Positions 36,801 through 50,000 are shown, numbered from the stretch's first letter. The stretch is DNA of 64,000 bases from Spodoptera frugiperda (GCF_023101765.2 NC_064217.1:6448001-6512000); one strand, 5' to 3'. Notes: a model not told the origin generated them from the letters alone. Numbers and translations are program-made.

Positions 36801-39800
36801 ACAGTTTATAACTAACCTTATTTTAAGAAGGAAATAACTGTAGAAGGCTTGTCCCTAAGACATTTTGGTTATCCATGTTTCCTCTCGTAAGTTGTAAAGT
36901 ATATTCATCGTAACATTACCCTTTAAAGTAAAAAATACTTAGTAAGTTAAGCAAAGTCATCAGTTACAATTTCCCTCTTTTTTACAGTTATGAGTGGTCT
37001 AAACGTCTCCGGTTACGACTACCCCTCTACTGGAATGAAATACGGCCAATCCTTCCTCTGCGTCTCCGTTCAGACATCAACCCTGAACCAGATCGCTACC
37101 CAGTTGAAGTACAACGAGCCTCTTCTAGTCTACACACACATACCGGCGGAGTTCGAAAGTGAATTACCGAACTTAGTCGAAGTTATACGGAATAAAACGA
37201 TCGACGCATCGCCCTGGTAAGTCGGATGTTTATGTTTTTAAAGTTTTGTATGTAGAACATAGGTAGTTTCCATTCAAACGATTCGGATATTCCGTTCTCA
37301 TGGATATATTGACAAACATCAGCCATTAGAGGAACCTACCAAGTTATGAAACTTCATGTCAAGACTCCAAAACATAGGTTCTGCACAAAAAGATTTGTAA
37401 AGAGTACTCTCTGTCGGCTCTGCCGGCCATTACATGTGACTTATTACATAACTGGTGAAAAATTTGGGTTAAATTGTATGTCTACTGCATCCTTGGTCAC
37501 CCCTTCAGGGGCTAAGGGCCGTGATGTTGTTTTATTTTATCATATAACCTTTTAAGTACAGAAAAGTATGTTTCAATGAAATTATTCTCAATACTGTTTA
37601 TATTGTCGATATATTAAAGGAAATGGCGATTGTTATGCAAAGAGAGAATTGAATCACGTTAAAATATTTAAAGTTTATATTAAAACACGACGAAAAATCT
37701 GACAATAAGTAATGTGACCTTATAATGATGAATTGATTGCTGTTCTTAAATTACTGCATAATTAATTTATGTAATGTAAACACTGGGTCATCCTCAATGA
37801 CTCAATGCAATTCACTTTAAAAGTAATTCACAACAAACATTGTGTCACGAATCTGATGTTTGTTTGTTTATTAAATTGGTTACCATAACATTTAAAAGGG
37901 AAATGTCACGAATGCTGTCTGTTTTTGTTTTAATGCAATAATTGGGCAGACGTGATTTCTGTATTGTTGTTATTAGAGCAGTGCATAATTATGCATTACT
38001 ATGGGTTTTGTATTTGATGTATGACAAAAAGCTTCAGCAACACGAAAAGATGTGCCTAAAGGCCTAATAACTAGGTATAAACCATACTATGTCAACTTTT
38101 TTAAATAAAAGAAAGAAAAACAAAAGAGTTAACATATTTGCGCCTTTGAGTCCCCGTCATTGGTCCGACTCTGAGTCTTTAGTGGCCCGGAGGTTTCGCC
38201 GCCTGCTTCTCATGCATGAGGGTTCGGTTTCGAAACCTACCACCGGCAAGTACCAATGTGACTATTTCAGAGTTATATGTACTTTCTAATATAATTTAGA
38301 CACCACTAACGAAATTGCATTGAGGTAACCGTGGTGATTAATTATCAAACCTTCTCCATGCGAAAATGGGCGTCAGAAACAGTATAACTTTCATACTTTA
38401 GCTTCATGCATCTTATTTATAAAACACACGTAATTACTTGGCTAAGAATGCTTCGATCCTAGCTTTTTTTAGAATCTTTTTATATACCTACTTAAAAGGA
38501 TAGTTATGAGATATGGATGACCAATATTGGAATGTAGGACAATAGATCCTTATGTAAGTTAGTTATTGTTATAATATGATCTCTGATCACAAAAGGTTAC
38601 AACAAAAATTTACGTAATATGATAAGTTATTGTAATAAAGAGTGTGTCATTACTTTATCTACTTTTAAAAACAAAAATATTTTACTATGCCATTGTTCTA
38701 GTTTATAAACTTAGACAGAATTGTCCAGGAAAGAATTTGTTTTAAAAATATAACTTTATGGTAAAAAGTTTGTTTTTCTGCACATGAGAATAACAATACC
38801 AAGTCGTGGTATTTTTATAGTGCATGTAACGACTGACCATGTTTCGGAAAACAATCTTAGCTCATCGTTTATTTGAAGTTGTGTCAGTTACTGAATTAAT
38901 GAATGATTGATTGATGGATGGAATGAATGGAATTGAATTTTATACTTTACAATACATTTATTTTACATGTGACTGCCCAGTTTATTTATTAAGTATCCTG
39001 GCCAATTTAATAACGAATAACCTTTTGAATATCGGGACACGCAAATCTTGGAAGCCACTAAATACTATAATAAACTAAATTGTCTGCGGTAAACTATAAT
39101 AATATAATAAACAACTCTAATTTTGTCTGCGGTAGTTTTAATCTATGTGTCGTGTTCTACAATTTGCTTTCAAATAAACTATAACACCTTTTTAAAAACA
39201 TGCATGTATCAAAAATAAAGACATAGTAAGGATATTAAGATTTTGGAACATTATTCCGTTCTTAACTCAAAAACGGCTGGGCAGATTTTTATGATTTTTA
39301 ATTTATTGGCTTTATATCAGTTAATTATAGCTTTTTGACGTGTTTTTTTTATATAATTTTCCAGGTACCACATTGAAAGTTTCGAGACTCTGGTGGGAAG
39401 GAAATTCTTGTCGTTTGCAAAGAGTGCGATGTTCAACGATGACCTGTACAGCGGTTTGGTGGCAGAGGTGTTGCAGTCTGATCTCCTCGTGGAATCCTGG
39501 ACTAATGGACCTGGCACATTAGACTCTGAATGTAGTCGGAATTTCCAGTGAGTAACTGATTCATTTTTTCTTTTAAAAGGGGTATTGGCTTAACTTACTT
39601 TATTTGTAAAGAAAATCATCTTGATTTGGTGTCCTGCTCTCGCAGTTTATAAAGGAATCAAGTAGATTTTAGTCAGTAAGAATCTCACAGTCCTATTTGC
39701 AGTCCCAAAAAAGAGGCGAAGATGTTTCATGTGAGAATTTTCCAGTTTGGGGTTTAAAAAATATAGGTAACATAATATGGGTGAGGAACTCATAGAACTA

Positions 39801-40818
39801 ATAGCAGTAAAAGATTGATAGGACCATTTCACATGCTATACTTAAAAAATATACCTGGTTTATTCTAAGTTAGCAAGAATAAACAAAACTTAAATGTTGT
39901 TTTATTTATATTCAGAGTACGGAACATAGAGCGACTGAAGTTCCCGATAGCGAAGATGTCGTTCACGTCGCACAACGATCACTCCAAGTGGGCGGTGGCG
40001 GTGGCACACAAGATGCACAACAGCCAAGACACCAAGGTTGCAGACTACTGGGTCTGCGTCGGAGATATCAATAGAGCGGTTAGTATTTTTTTTATAATTC
40101 TAAAGCACCACCGCTGCCACCACCAGTACTTTCAGTATGAGTTTGCTTTACGTTTAAAATAATTTAAACGGGAGCGCGTTCGGCGTTCTGGTTAGCCAGC
40201 TCGAATAAACGAACCAATCAGAGTGCCGAACGCGCTCTGGTTTCGATGATTTAAACGTAAAACAAACTCGATCTACCCTTAGTGCAAGTGGTACCAATGG
40301 AGCGCAGATAATGATTGTCCAATCACTGTAGGTGTCGAACTTTGAATATATAATTGTCATTGGTTAACGATAACATAACGGTTTGATAATTTACTTGCTT
40401 CGGAAATTTTGCAAGTAAGATAACAGGCTCGCAAAGTCTCATTAACAAAATCAAAACTCTATGCTAGCGGATCCTAAGTAAACTTATTCGCGGTAGTCTC
40501 AAATGTTAGGACAAACGGCTCCTAATATTTTTTATACTTCCTAAATTATAGGTCCATTCTTCTTTATTTATAATAAACTTACTCTGTCATTCCCATCAAC
40601 TCAGTCCACTTTTATTTTCTTTGCATGTTTTCCTATGACTTGTTGTTGTGCATAAAATAAATATCCTTTTATCTAATCACTTATTCTATTGTTTAAACGT
40701 TTTCCTATTGTTCCAGCTACCACAAGAGTCACGCGGTGGCGGTACAGTATGCACGTCAGGTCCCATCTTATGGGGTAACTTTGCTCATCTCATAGAATCT
40801 GTACAGACGTGTAATTAG
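33818..40818 (+). CDS. Deoxyribonuclease II (plancitoxin-1-like family), catalytically intact copy A
   Basis: A DNase II endonuclease that cuts DNA at acid pH without metal, in lysosomes, gut or secretions. Coding exons: 33818-33921, 35689-35863, 36127-36232, 36538-36753, 36988-37216, 39365-39547, 39916-40078, 40717-40818. All have GT-AG ends and consistent phases, total 1278 nt, 425 residues. The start gives a hydrophobic signal peptide (MCFYYLVLFVFSVFV), then the family's Cys, PVDW (32-35) and FYVYKLP (36-42). The first HxK motif is GHTKG (His173, Lys175), followed by LWLVHSVPRFPP. Then come YGQSFLCVS, SFAKSAMFNDDLYSG, the second motif DHSKW (His360, Lys362), CVGDINR and GGGTVC near the C-terminus. 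Both catalytic histidines and lysines are present, so activity is expected. It lies 610 bp after MMSDH and 1.2 kb before paralogue B on the same strand. The exact substrate compartment is not shown by the sequence. Confidence 0.95.
34590..34745 (-). repeat. tRNA-derived SINE-like fragment in DNase II-A intron 1
   Basis: Contains GGTGCGTTTACAAACATACA, CATGACGCCTAAACCCGAA and CGGTAATCGAACCCGCTACC, the last resembling a B box seen in family R3. A short R2 fragment follows at 35578-35638 (reverse). Confidence 0.5.
40134..40272. mobile_element. Hairpin MITE in DNase II-A intron 7
   Basis: The left arm AGTATGAGTTTGCTTTACGT (plus GGGAGCGCGTTCGGC) is matched by the inverse right arm (GCCGAACGCGCTCTGG...ACGTAAAACAAACTCG). 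Same family as 13587-13810. Confidence 0.7.
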
Positions 40819-40879
40819 AGTTCAATTGCTTTACACACAAAACGTCTGTTTGAAGAAATTGTTTCGTAATGTAACTGTC

Positions 40880-40885
40880 AATAAA
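40880..40885 (+). terminator. Poly(A) signal of DNase II copy A
   Basis: AATAAA lies 62 bases after the stop codon of DNase II copy A and is the first canonical hexamer downstream. Confidence 0.6.
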
Positions 40886-42060
40886 GTTCAAAACTCAATG
40901 GCTCAAAATGACGTTGAAAAAGTGAATAAAATGCATTTTAGACTTTGTCTGAATAATTTTGTAGTAGAAACTTCTAATGACGTGGTTTAATTGTCTTCCA
41001 TAATGCCATCTGTCTAACCATAAAAGCGGCCATAGCGTGCGGAATAAATTATTACAATTTACCTACATTGTAGTTAATAAGTATATATATAAAATAATCT
41101 TCATTAAATCAATTGAACCAAAAATTAACAAACTTGATGAATTTGCTGTTGAATTGGTCCTCCAATTGGTTACTTAAACTCATTTTTATATTAGTTGATA
41201 GCATTCCCTAATTATATTGGTAGTCTTCTTATAGTAATATTAGATTTTAATTGTAAATAGTGAATGAAAGATGCGTTATGTTGTGTTTCACCGAAGCAAA
41301 AAGTGCTTATAGTGATGTGTAATTTATAGTGTCATGCTAATTTGTGTCATATTTCTCAGTCACTAAAGTTGACTTCAAAACGATATTGATTTTATCTTAG
41401 CTACTGTCTGAGCTGGCCCTCGGATTACAATTTGTATACGTACTTTTGCAATGTACTTACATTCCTTTACATAGAAATGCTTAGAATGAAATAAAAGTAA
41501 CTGAATAAAACATAGTGTTAGTACAAAAGGTGTGTTATGATCTGTGATCATAGGATACGATTGTGTTACATTAGTCGTAAGAGCACTTAAAAGGTATTTA
41601 TAAATCTTTAAGCAAAAAATAATTCGAAATTTTTACATCTTAAATTCACGATTTGATTCCCTAATGTACGATAATTATGTATTTTATAACCGAATGACGA
41701 ATTTGCGTTAGTGAGAAAAAATATTTATTTCAGTCATTGGTCATATCGAAATTTAATAATGAGTTTGTACTAAATTCTCAATTCTATACGTAAATATGAT
41801 TCTTGAATTTCTTACACTACGATTTCTTAGGTTAACTTTAGATATTTAAGTCTTTTACTCAATTTTATAATAAAACATTTATAAGATCGATGCATTTTTA
41901 TTTAACACACACATTCTTTTCTGTGTTTACGGCGCATTTATAGCATTCTAAATTCAAAATTCAATTTATTTTTTATTGTTCGATAATATTTTAAATTGGC
42001 GTTGACGGACAAAATTTAAAGTGGCCAGGATTTGTCGTTTATATTTTTAAAAGTAAAATA

Positions 42061-45000
42061 ATGCAGCATGTTTATTTATTATTTGTTTTTATACTGTATT
42101 TTTTAGAGTGCTGTGTTAGTTTGAAACTAGTTGCAGGATGGGAGTACTTGAATTTACATTGCAGAGATAACAACAATGAGCCTGTGGACTGGTATTGAAC
42201 TTTTTCATTCATCAAATAAATATGGTCTTACTTAACTTGTATTTTGCCTACATCGAAGTTATAGGACTCCCATAGGTCATACCGATATATTATAGATGTT
42301 CTATATCAGGATATACTTAAGTAATGTAGAATATATAAGAATTGTATTGTGAACCCGATTGCAAAAGAGTAACCTATGGAGTTTCTAGCTCGTTCTTCTC
42401 TACAGGAATCTACACTTTGGAATGAGCAAATATTTTCACTAGAGGGTTGACCTACGGATAGACATTTTGTTTTTTTTTATATTGTAATATTTGCTTTGAC
42501 ATTCAAAAGTGCCTTCTCGGTCAATAATTTTGACTTTGACTTGGAATTGAAGTGTAGTTGTGGGATATCGGTCTCACTTCCTTCCATCGCGCACATACTT
42601 TTTGTAAGCGTAGAAATTAATCATGTCACATCCTCTCCCTCTGGATGAGGGAGAGGCAATGCCAGACTCTTACTGACTGTAATCACCCCTTTCCCACTAC
42701 TCCGTACCGGTACAGCGGAATCTATATATCAAAGTAAAGTCTCTTTTGAAGGTGGTACATGTACAAGCCTCCAAGCAACATAGGCCCCACTATGGAGTCA
42801 GGCATCAACTTCACGTATATCGCGTCTAATGATGAGTCTGGAAGGTTGACGGCCGGTAGACGCAGCCATATATTCTCAAACGGCATGCTACGGTATACCA
42901 TGGCACCTATGTTCAATGTAAGCATCTATTACTTTTACTATGATCCTTGCCTATTATATAAGCTTATATAACTTTCAAAGCAACACGTACTTAAAAAAAA
43001 AAAAACGACTTCTGTGAACCATAAGGCTTACAGGAGTTGCTGTGTTGGATTTGTTGGAGTTGGCTGTGGCTATTTAGTACAGTAACGTCACGCCTTTTAT
43101 CCCCGAAGGGGTAGGCAGGGGTCCCCATAATCACACATAATGCCGTTATACAATGTACACCCACTTTTCACCATTAGTGTTATAAGTCCCATGTAATAGT
43201 AATGTAAGCATAAAAGGCAAGAGACCGATCTGTAAATTTATTTACCCTATATTATAATCTTCTATGTTTATAATGCTGACTTCATCAATTTATTCATTTA
43301 TTTTTATACTTTAGTATAAAAATATAAAGCTGAAGAGTTTGTTTGTTTGAACGCGCTAATGTACTGGTTCAAATTGAATAATTGTTTGTGTTGGATATTC
43401 TATTTATAGTCCATTAGGTTAGAACATCACGTAACGAGCAATAGAGCTGAGCAGAAGGTGAAACCGCGTGGGTATAGGTAGTTAAAAAAATCTAGGTACT
43501 GTCCTAGTCGCGACCAAATTGGTCTTATTATAACATTTCTAGTAAATATTTATTGCTTTCAATTCTGTTCATAATTTCTATAATTATTTATTTACAGGTA
43601 GAATACCTAGACTATATGGCACTGGTAGTCTACGAAGGCCGTGAGCCCAAAGAAAATTTTAAGGGATCAGCGTCTCTTGGTATTATGATGGCCAATGCGG
43701 CGGGCGGCATTTGGATAGGGCATACTGTTCCTGGGTTCCCAGATTTAAAACGTAAGTGAAAAGTACCAAATTTATTTTACACTTTATGTACATTATTATA
43801 CAAAGGTACTTAATGCCAATTTGGCATTCTCTACCACTCAACTAGTCCTATTTCCTGAAACCACCCAAGGTGAAGCCTAAGGTCCTGCACAGGCGTTGTT
43901 TTGCGCGGATGGACGCTGAGAAACTTTTCTTTTTACTACAAAATAATTTACTACAAAAATGGTACTCTAGATACTAAAGATTTTAGAAATAGAATACTAA
44001 ACTAGGTAGATTGAATCGAATTCTAAAGATTTTCTAAAACCTAGCCTATGCTGTGTTGAAGCCATTGGCATGATTGTAGTATTTTTTAAATCATTTCTTA
44101 GTGAGTTCCTACATAACAAACATACAGCCTACAGGCCGAATTTCATCTTTGATAGTTTGCGCTTGGCGATGATGAATCAGCCAGTCCGTCAGGGCATGTT
44201 ATTTAATAAGTATAGATAAATATAGATAGGCGTTTCGATTTCAGCTGAAGCTCCAATATTTCCTCCAGAAGAGTTAAAGAATGGCCACATGCTAATGTGC
44301 TTGACACTAGACCTAGCAACACTGAACTCACTGGCAATAGCCATCAAGCAAACAGAACCGAGTGTGCCAAGGATAAATATACCAGTAAAGCTGAAGTCCT
44401 ATTTACCAGAATGGGGGAACCTAATGATCCCTGATAAACCAGTAAAGATATCGAAAACTTCCGTGTAAGTATTAGTTGGTTGTTTTAATTATTAAGACTT
44501 TGACTGCTAACAAAAATTTGTTGAAGGCAAATCCTCCGCTAGCGCCGGTCATTTTTGCCCCCCATGGCGTTTAATGTGTTAATATTACATCCTAGTGGTT
44601 CTTTTTGTTTAGCTATACATAGTCCACATTATTAGGGGCGTGTATCTATAATGGGTTACCCCATCACTTAAGAATTTCTCTTGACTTCCGATAGCAAATT
44701 TTACCATTGCTCGTGGTTTTTCGCCAAACACCAAGTCCGAGCTTTTTTTGAAATGGACATACCTTACCATACATTATCGCCTGGTGGTAAGCGATCTGGG
44801 CCGTTAATGAACATCTGCAACGTCAGAGGAGTCACAAGTGCCTTGTCGGCCTTTACATTTCGATCCTCACCATACCATTATTTACTTCCTAAATCAGTCC
44901 AGAATCCAGTAGCTTCGAAACCTCTTTTGAGTCAAATCTTTTCTGTTTACATTGAATTTATTCGTGTTTACAGGAGAAAAACCAAAGTATTACATTTTGT

Positions 45001-45892
45001 GACAAGGGACAAAAGTTTACGTGGTCTAATATTGGCTCGTAGTCCAGGGGACACGCGTTGCCTGTACAAGAGCTTCGCTAAAACCAAAGGAATTGTGATG
45101 GATGTGTATGGCCATAAAGAACACAATGCATTGGTAGAATGCGATAGGAAATACAGGTTAGTTCTTTTATTAACAGCTGGTTTTAGACTGACCCATGTAA
45201 TCTACGCCAAAAAACTCTTTTTCGTACTTTTATCAAGTCGTACACCTATTAGTCTGTGAAAGTCCTCAATGACTTTGGCCCTTTTAAATATACCTAATCA
45301 GTAGGTTGTTGGGAATGCAAATATCAAAGTTAAAGGCAGAAGCTAGTCTTTTAATGAATTTTAAGTACTTTACTAATTCTACTTTGACGTACATAACTAT
45401 CGTACGTATAAAATGAAATAACCAGTCGTCTCTTCTAATATTTAACAAAATCTCTTAGTAAAGTAATCTCATTAAACTCGCGAGATCGAGATTGCATTCC
45501 CTAATCGATAATCTATATTTGATGCGAGAAAATCGGACACAATCCCAAACAAGTAGACTATTTGTAGCAGTAATAAGTCTTAATTTATTATTACTCGTTT
45601 CAGCATACGTAACATCAATTCAATAGCATTAAAGTTTACGGACCAAGAAGTTTATTACATAACCAATTCGTCTGACAGCATGGGATTTGCCGTCAGCACA
45701 GGAGGAGCGTGGCAAAGATCTGGTATTAGTAAACACCAATATTGGATGTGTACTGGCAACATAGAAAACCAACCGCCAAGTGCTAAAGGAGGCATTGTCG
45801 CTTGCGCTTCCAATTTCCAAATATGGCGTGCATTTGATATTTTAAAAGTAACTGAACCGCAATGTCCACCACTTGACATCGCTGATCTGTGA
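42061..45892 (+). CDS. DNase II-like paralogue B, probable pseudoenzyme
   Basis: Coding exons: 42061-42191, 42752-42917, 43598-43751, 44245-44464, 44974-45156, 45604-45892. All have GT-AG ends and compatible phases, total 1143 nt, 380 residues with no internal stop. A hydrophobic signal peptide (MQHVYLLFVFILYFLECC) precedes Cys and PVDW (about 41-44), then WYMYKPP, matching copy A. Downstream, IWIGHTVPGFPDL matches copy A's LWLVHSVPRFPPL, and MCTGNIENQPPSAKGG matches CVGDINR...GGG. Where copy A has GHTKG, B reads GSASL (about 122-126). Where copy A has DHSKW, B reads SDSMG (about 308-312). Both catalytic His-x-Lys pairs are therefore lost, so nuclease activity is unlikely. The intact frame and clean splice sites argue that a protein is still made. 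Five introns match copy A in position and phase; two of A's introns are absent. Secretion and a binding, inhibitory or structural role are inference. Confidence 0.88.
43083..43205 (+). repeat. SINE-like repeat family R3 in intron 2 of DNase II-like B
   Basis: TCACGCCTTTTATCCCCGAA, GGGGTAGGCAGGGG and TATAAGTCCCATGTAATAG match the family core. It is followed by an inverse R4 fragment at 43325-43470. Confidence 0.65.
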
Positions 45893-46038
45893 TCTTCTAA
45901 ATTTGATATGTAGGGGTATTGCGATTTGTAGTTAATTTGGCCAAATCGAGTGAGGGCCTAAATTGAGTTGGTCCTAAAAGTGTGCCCTGTGAGACCCTAT
46001 AATGAATTTACTATTTTGTTGTAGTTAGTGTTTATTCT

Positions 46039-46044
46039 AATAAA
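46039..46044 (+). terminator. Poly(A) signal of DNase II-like paralogue B
   Basis: AATAAA lies about 150 bases after the TGA stop of paralogue B. Confidence 0.55.
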
Positions 46045-46155
46045 ATTATTTTTATGGACACTTCTGAATGATATAGTATTTTATAATATTTGGATGGGAT
46101 CATGATTGCGATGTAGTTTAAATTAAAAATAAAAACCTTGTTTATAGACAAAATG

Positions 46156-46161
46156 TTTATT
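46156..46161 (-). terminator. Possible poly(A) signal of the SDR-like gene
   Basis: TTTATT on the plus strand is AATAAA on the minus strand. If used, the SDR-like gene has a 3' UTR of about 0.9 kb (46156-47052). The region between holds no coding exon I can see, and other TTTATT-like sites are possible in this AT-rich DNA. Confidence 0.3.
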
Positions 46162-47052
46162 ATACAACACAAACATTATTTACATGATTATGATTCATAT
46201 CGTTTTAACACACAATAAGTGACGATATAAAAACAAACAACACAGAAAATCGTACAAACACTATAGAAATATATTATGAAACCTTGTTAAAATGGCTCCA
46301 CTGGATCTAAGACGCTATAGTGTTTAATATACAGTTTTCATAATATTGAAACGCTAAGTTTCTTGGCACCATGTGAGCTTGAAAATACTTATGTACAATT
46401 CCCACAAATAAAACAATCTTTATAATATAAGAATGCGCCGCTAAGCAAAGATTTTCAGTCACCGTTGAAGAAAAGGCACTATTCCAGTTACTACAACATG
46501 GAATATTGCTCTTAGAAACATCGTTCTATATAATAGCACTGCGAAGCGCTGCACCTCCGTCCTCCCGAGTCTTCGATATCATTGGGAACAACGGGTCGCT
46601 CAAACTTACAAAGTATGATTACATAGTATACTTAGGTACGGATAAATGAGTATAAATTGCAAAATCAGCCCGAATGGCAAACTTAATAAAACATAAAATT
46701 AAAACTGACTCGATTAAAGCATACAAATAACAATAAAATGATTAGAAGTTAGTTTTTCGATGTGACAAAGTTTTGGACCCTTCACCTCAATATTGGTGAT
46801 CGTGTGTAAAAATCAGACAAGGAATATTCACTCAAACATCAATAACAATTGATTAAATCCGTAACAAAACGACGTAAGCTTAACGTTATGTTATTAAAAA
46901 TTAATACTTTACGTATAAAATATTTTGATTATCAAACTCATTCTCTCGAGTTAAGCAGACGTTCATACATTCTGTGCGGACATTATTGGAATATAACTTG
47001 ATTGTGACATGCGATCTGTTTGGCAGTGAAAAAATTGGGGAGTTGTTTCCCT

Positions 47053-50000
47053 TCAGTGTGCGGCTCTCAGCGAGGGCATCCTAGTGAACCAGGAGTCTTG
47101 TTTCACCTTCAGATAGTAGGCGTCTCTTGGTGAAGGTACGGTAAGAGCGTCTTCTAGAATCTTTAGAGCACTGGTGGGTAGGATCTTGGCGCTGTATTCA
47201 GCCGCTTCTCCCGGCATAGTGACTGCACAGCTGGCGGTGCCAGCGCTTACTTCGGAGCTTGGGGTGTCGGGACGGCTGGAAAAGAGTAACGACATGACCA
47301 TGAGTATAAATTTTAAACTGACATAGTCACTAACTAACATTTTTAATCTAATGTTAGTATCAACACGAGTGTTTATTGAATTCTAAGAAAGATAAATGGT
47401 ATCTAGATACCATAAAAACCTTAAAAGCATACGAATAAAACGACAACAATCAACGTACCTTGCGGGCTGGCTAGGTGGTTGTAACAGTGAGGGTGGCGAG
47501 TAGATCTCCTGCGTGGCTAGATCTGGTGCGTGCAGCAGTACAACGTGTAGCCTGCGCGCACGCAGGCCGGCACGGAGCGCCCGCGCAGCGCCCCACACGC
47601 CCCAGCGCGCGGCCGCTGCACCGGCACTGTTCTCACCCGTATCTCCTGCTTCGAGACGAGATAGGCTGTCGCAAGCTGTGTCTGATGTCAATCCTGTAAT
47701 GAAAAAATAATATTAATATTATTTTAGTGAATTCTTTTATAGATAAGTGCATGAGAGACTAGATAAATCTTTGTTGCATCCACTATAAGAAAGAAATGTT
47801 TTGAAAGATGTTTGTAACGTGAAAAAAATATATTTTATCAATATTACATATTGTGGAAATCGTCGGCTGTAGGTACATATCTTCTCTAATTTTATTTTTC
47901 TTAAAACTGGCGATCATACGTTCAACTTACCAATATAAAACAGCCTGCCAGCATGCGGATGGTCAGCCGCAGCCGCAGCCAGCAAGGGAGAGAATGTCCT
48001 TGCGACGCGGAGAGCTCCCAGCACGTTGCCCCGCAGCGCCGCCTCCCAACATGTAGCCCCGCCGCGACCACTACTGCCTGCAGTGTTGATTACCGCCCAG
48101 ATGCCTGGAAAAAGAGAATAGGGTGGTTTACAAAAGTTCCTAGCTTCACTGACAGACAGACTGACGGACAATTCAATTTGATGTTTCAAAAGTGCCTAAT
48201 TTAGGATTAATTTAAATAAATGCTTTGACTTTGACTTCCGACTTACTGTTTGGTCGAGAGGTCGCAAGATCAAATGCCCCGCAAGGGTTCTCTGATTTAA
48301 AAGCAAAAGGTTCATCACACGTTATATGGGATTTAGGTAACTCGTAACATAACTGACGAAAAGTGGGTGTAATATTATCGCACCGCACCTATATGCACCC
48401 TCTGCGTATCCGTTTGGGAAATTAAAGGGGTGTTTGGCAATAGTTTGTTATTTTGTTACTGAATGGTTTGGTATTTAATCTAAAAACCTATCGACATATT
48501 TTAGAACTTACTATTCAGTGTTGCGAATGTGGGTACATATACAAGTAGTCGTCCAAAGACTTATTTTATTTACCAGCACAATGTTAAAATATAAAAAATA
48601 AATTTGCAAATAGCGCCACCTATGTTAAGATGCGCAATTGACGTCATCACTTTGTGTGAGTTGAATATCGCATTACATTGCCTGAGAGCTGGAAACGTGA
48701 GTAGGTATTATAAAGTCCGATAGATGGCGTTCTATTGATCCTTAAAATGAAAACATATATTTGTGCGTAATTAAGTTTTATCAGTATTTTATTTTTATAT
48801 TTTCTGTATATGATAAAAGTACATAAAATTTCAAAGGATTCTCAAGGATCTTAATAAATCTTGAAGCATTATTTCGTCACCTACAAATAAGCACTGCTGG
48901 TGTAGTGGTATCATGCAAGATTCCCATTCTTGCGACCCGGGTTCGATTCCCGGGCAGTGCACTTATCGTTTTGCACTTGTTTCTTCTGAAAATGGTATGC
49001 CCTCGTCTTTTTTTGTATTTTCTAATGATTTTCAGAAAATCAATCTTAGTATAGACAACGCTACAACGTTAAATGTTTATGACAATGAAATGTAATGAAG
49101 TTTGTTTTATCTAAATAGGTGGGTAGACCGTATTTTATCAATTTGACCTTAGCTCAAATATAATTAAACTTTATTTTGTCGGTAATTGTATTACCATTTT
49201 AAGTACAAAGTTCCTATTCTCCCAATTGGTAACATATTGGGTTCAATTCTCGGATTAATGTTATTTTCGAAAATGTATGATGCATGGTGCCTGAATCGAA
49301 AATCATGATGCATAAAGCATGGTGCCTGAATTTGGGCCATTGGGTTAGTTTAAGAAGGAGGTTGGCTGACTGTGACTTGTCACATAATAGGGGTAAAGTG
49401 GGTGTTGTAATTTTAATAGATATTAACGGGTGCCTACGTCATCCCTTTGAAAAATAAAAGACAAGACGATACATACCATGTTCTCCGGCGGGTAAATGCT
49501 GGGCAGTAGCTCTCGCGGCTTCCTCCAATAGATCTTCTCTAGCTACATCCAGCTCGAGGGTGACGAGCCTTGGCTTCGGCTGGTCATCGGGCGTGGTAGC
49601 AATATGGGCTTGCAGCCAGGATTCGGCCAGGCGGGCTCCAAGTCCACCTGTCCTGCAGCCGGCGATCACTCGCCAACCTCGACTGCTTAGGTATGTTGCG
49701 ATCTGTGGAAGAAAATACTTTATAGTTAAGGAATAAGGTTGGAAATTAATTGGGGGTAACTGCTCGACTGCTTAGGTATGTTGTGATCTGTGGAAGAAAA
49801 TACTTTATAGCTAAGGAATAAGGTTGGAAATTAATTAAATTAGATTGGGAGTATCTAGATAGTTGCTGCTGTTTGATGCTAATAAAATCGAACAAAGATT
49901 AGTTTTGTGTTTGTGTTCAGTGACAGTATTTCGTCTACATCATGAGATTTATTTATAGATCAGCTGGTTAAAATTGACCTACAGTTCCAATGTTCTTGAA

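Noticed and set aside
44681..45259. A 192-codon open frame, the longest in the window
   Set aside because: It is intron sequence, including an R2 repeat fragment, running by chance into exon 5 of the DNase II-like B gene in the same frame. The true exon starts at 44974 after a TTTACAG acceptor and ends at a GT donor at 45157.
47475..47710. Plus-strand open frames rich in Arg and Ala
   Set aside because: They are antisense shadows of the GC-rich fourth coding exon of the minus-strand SDR-like gene, which has correct splice sites and family motifs.
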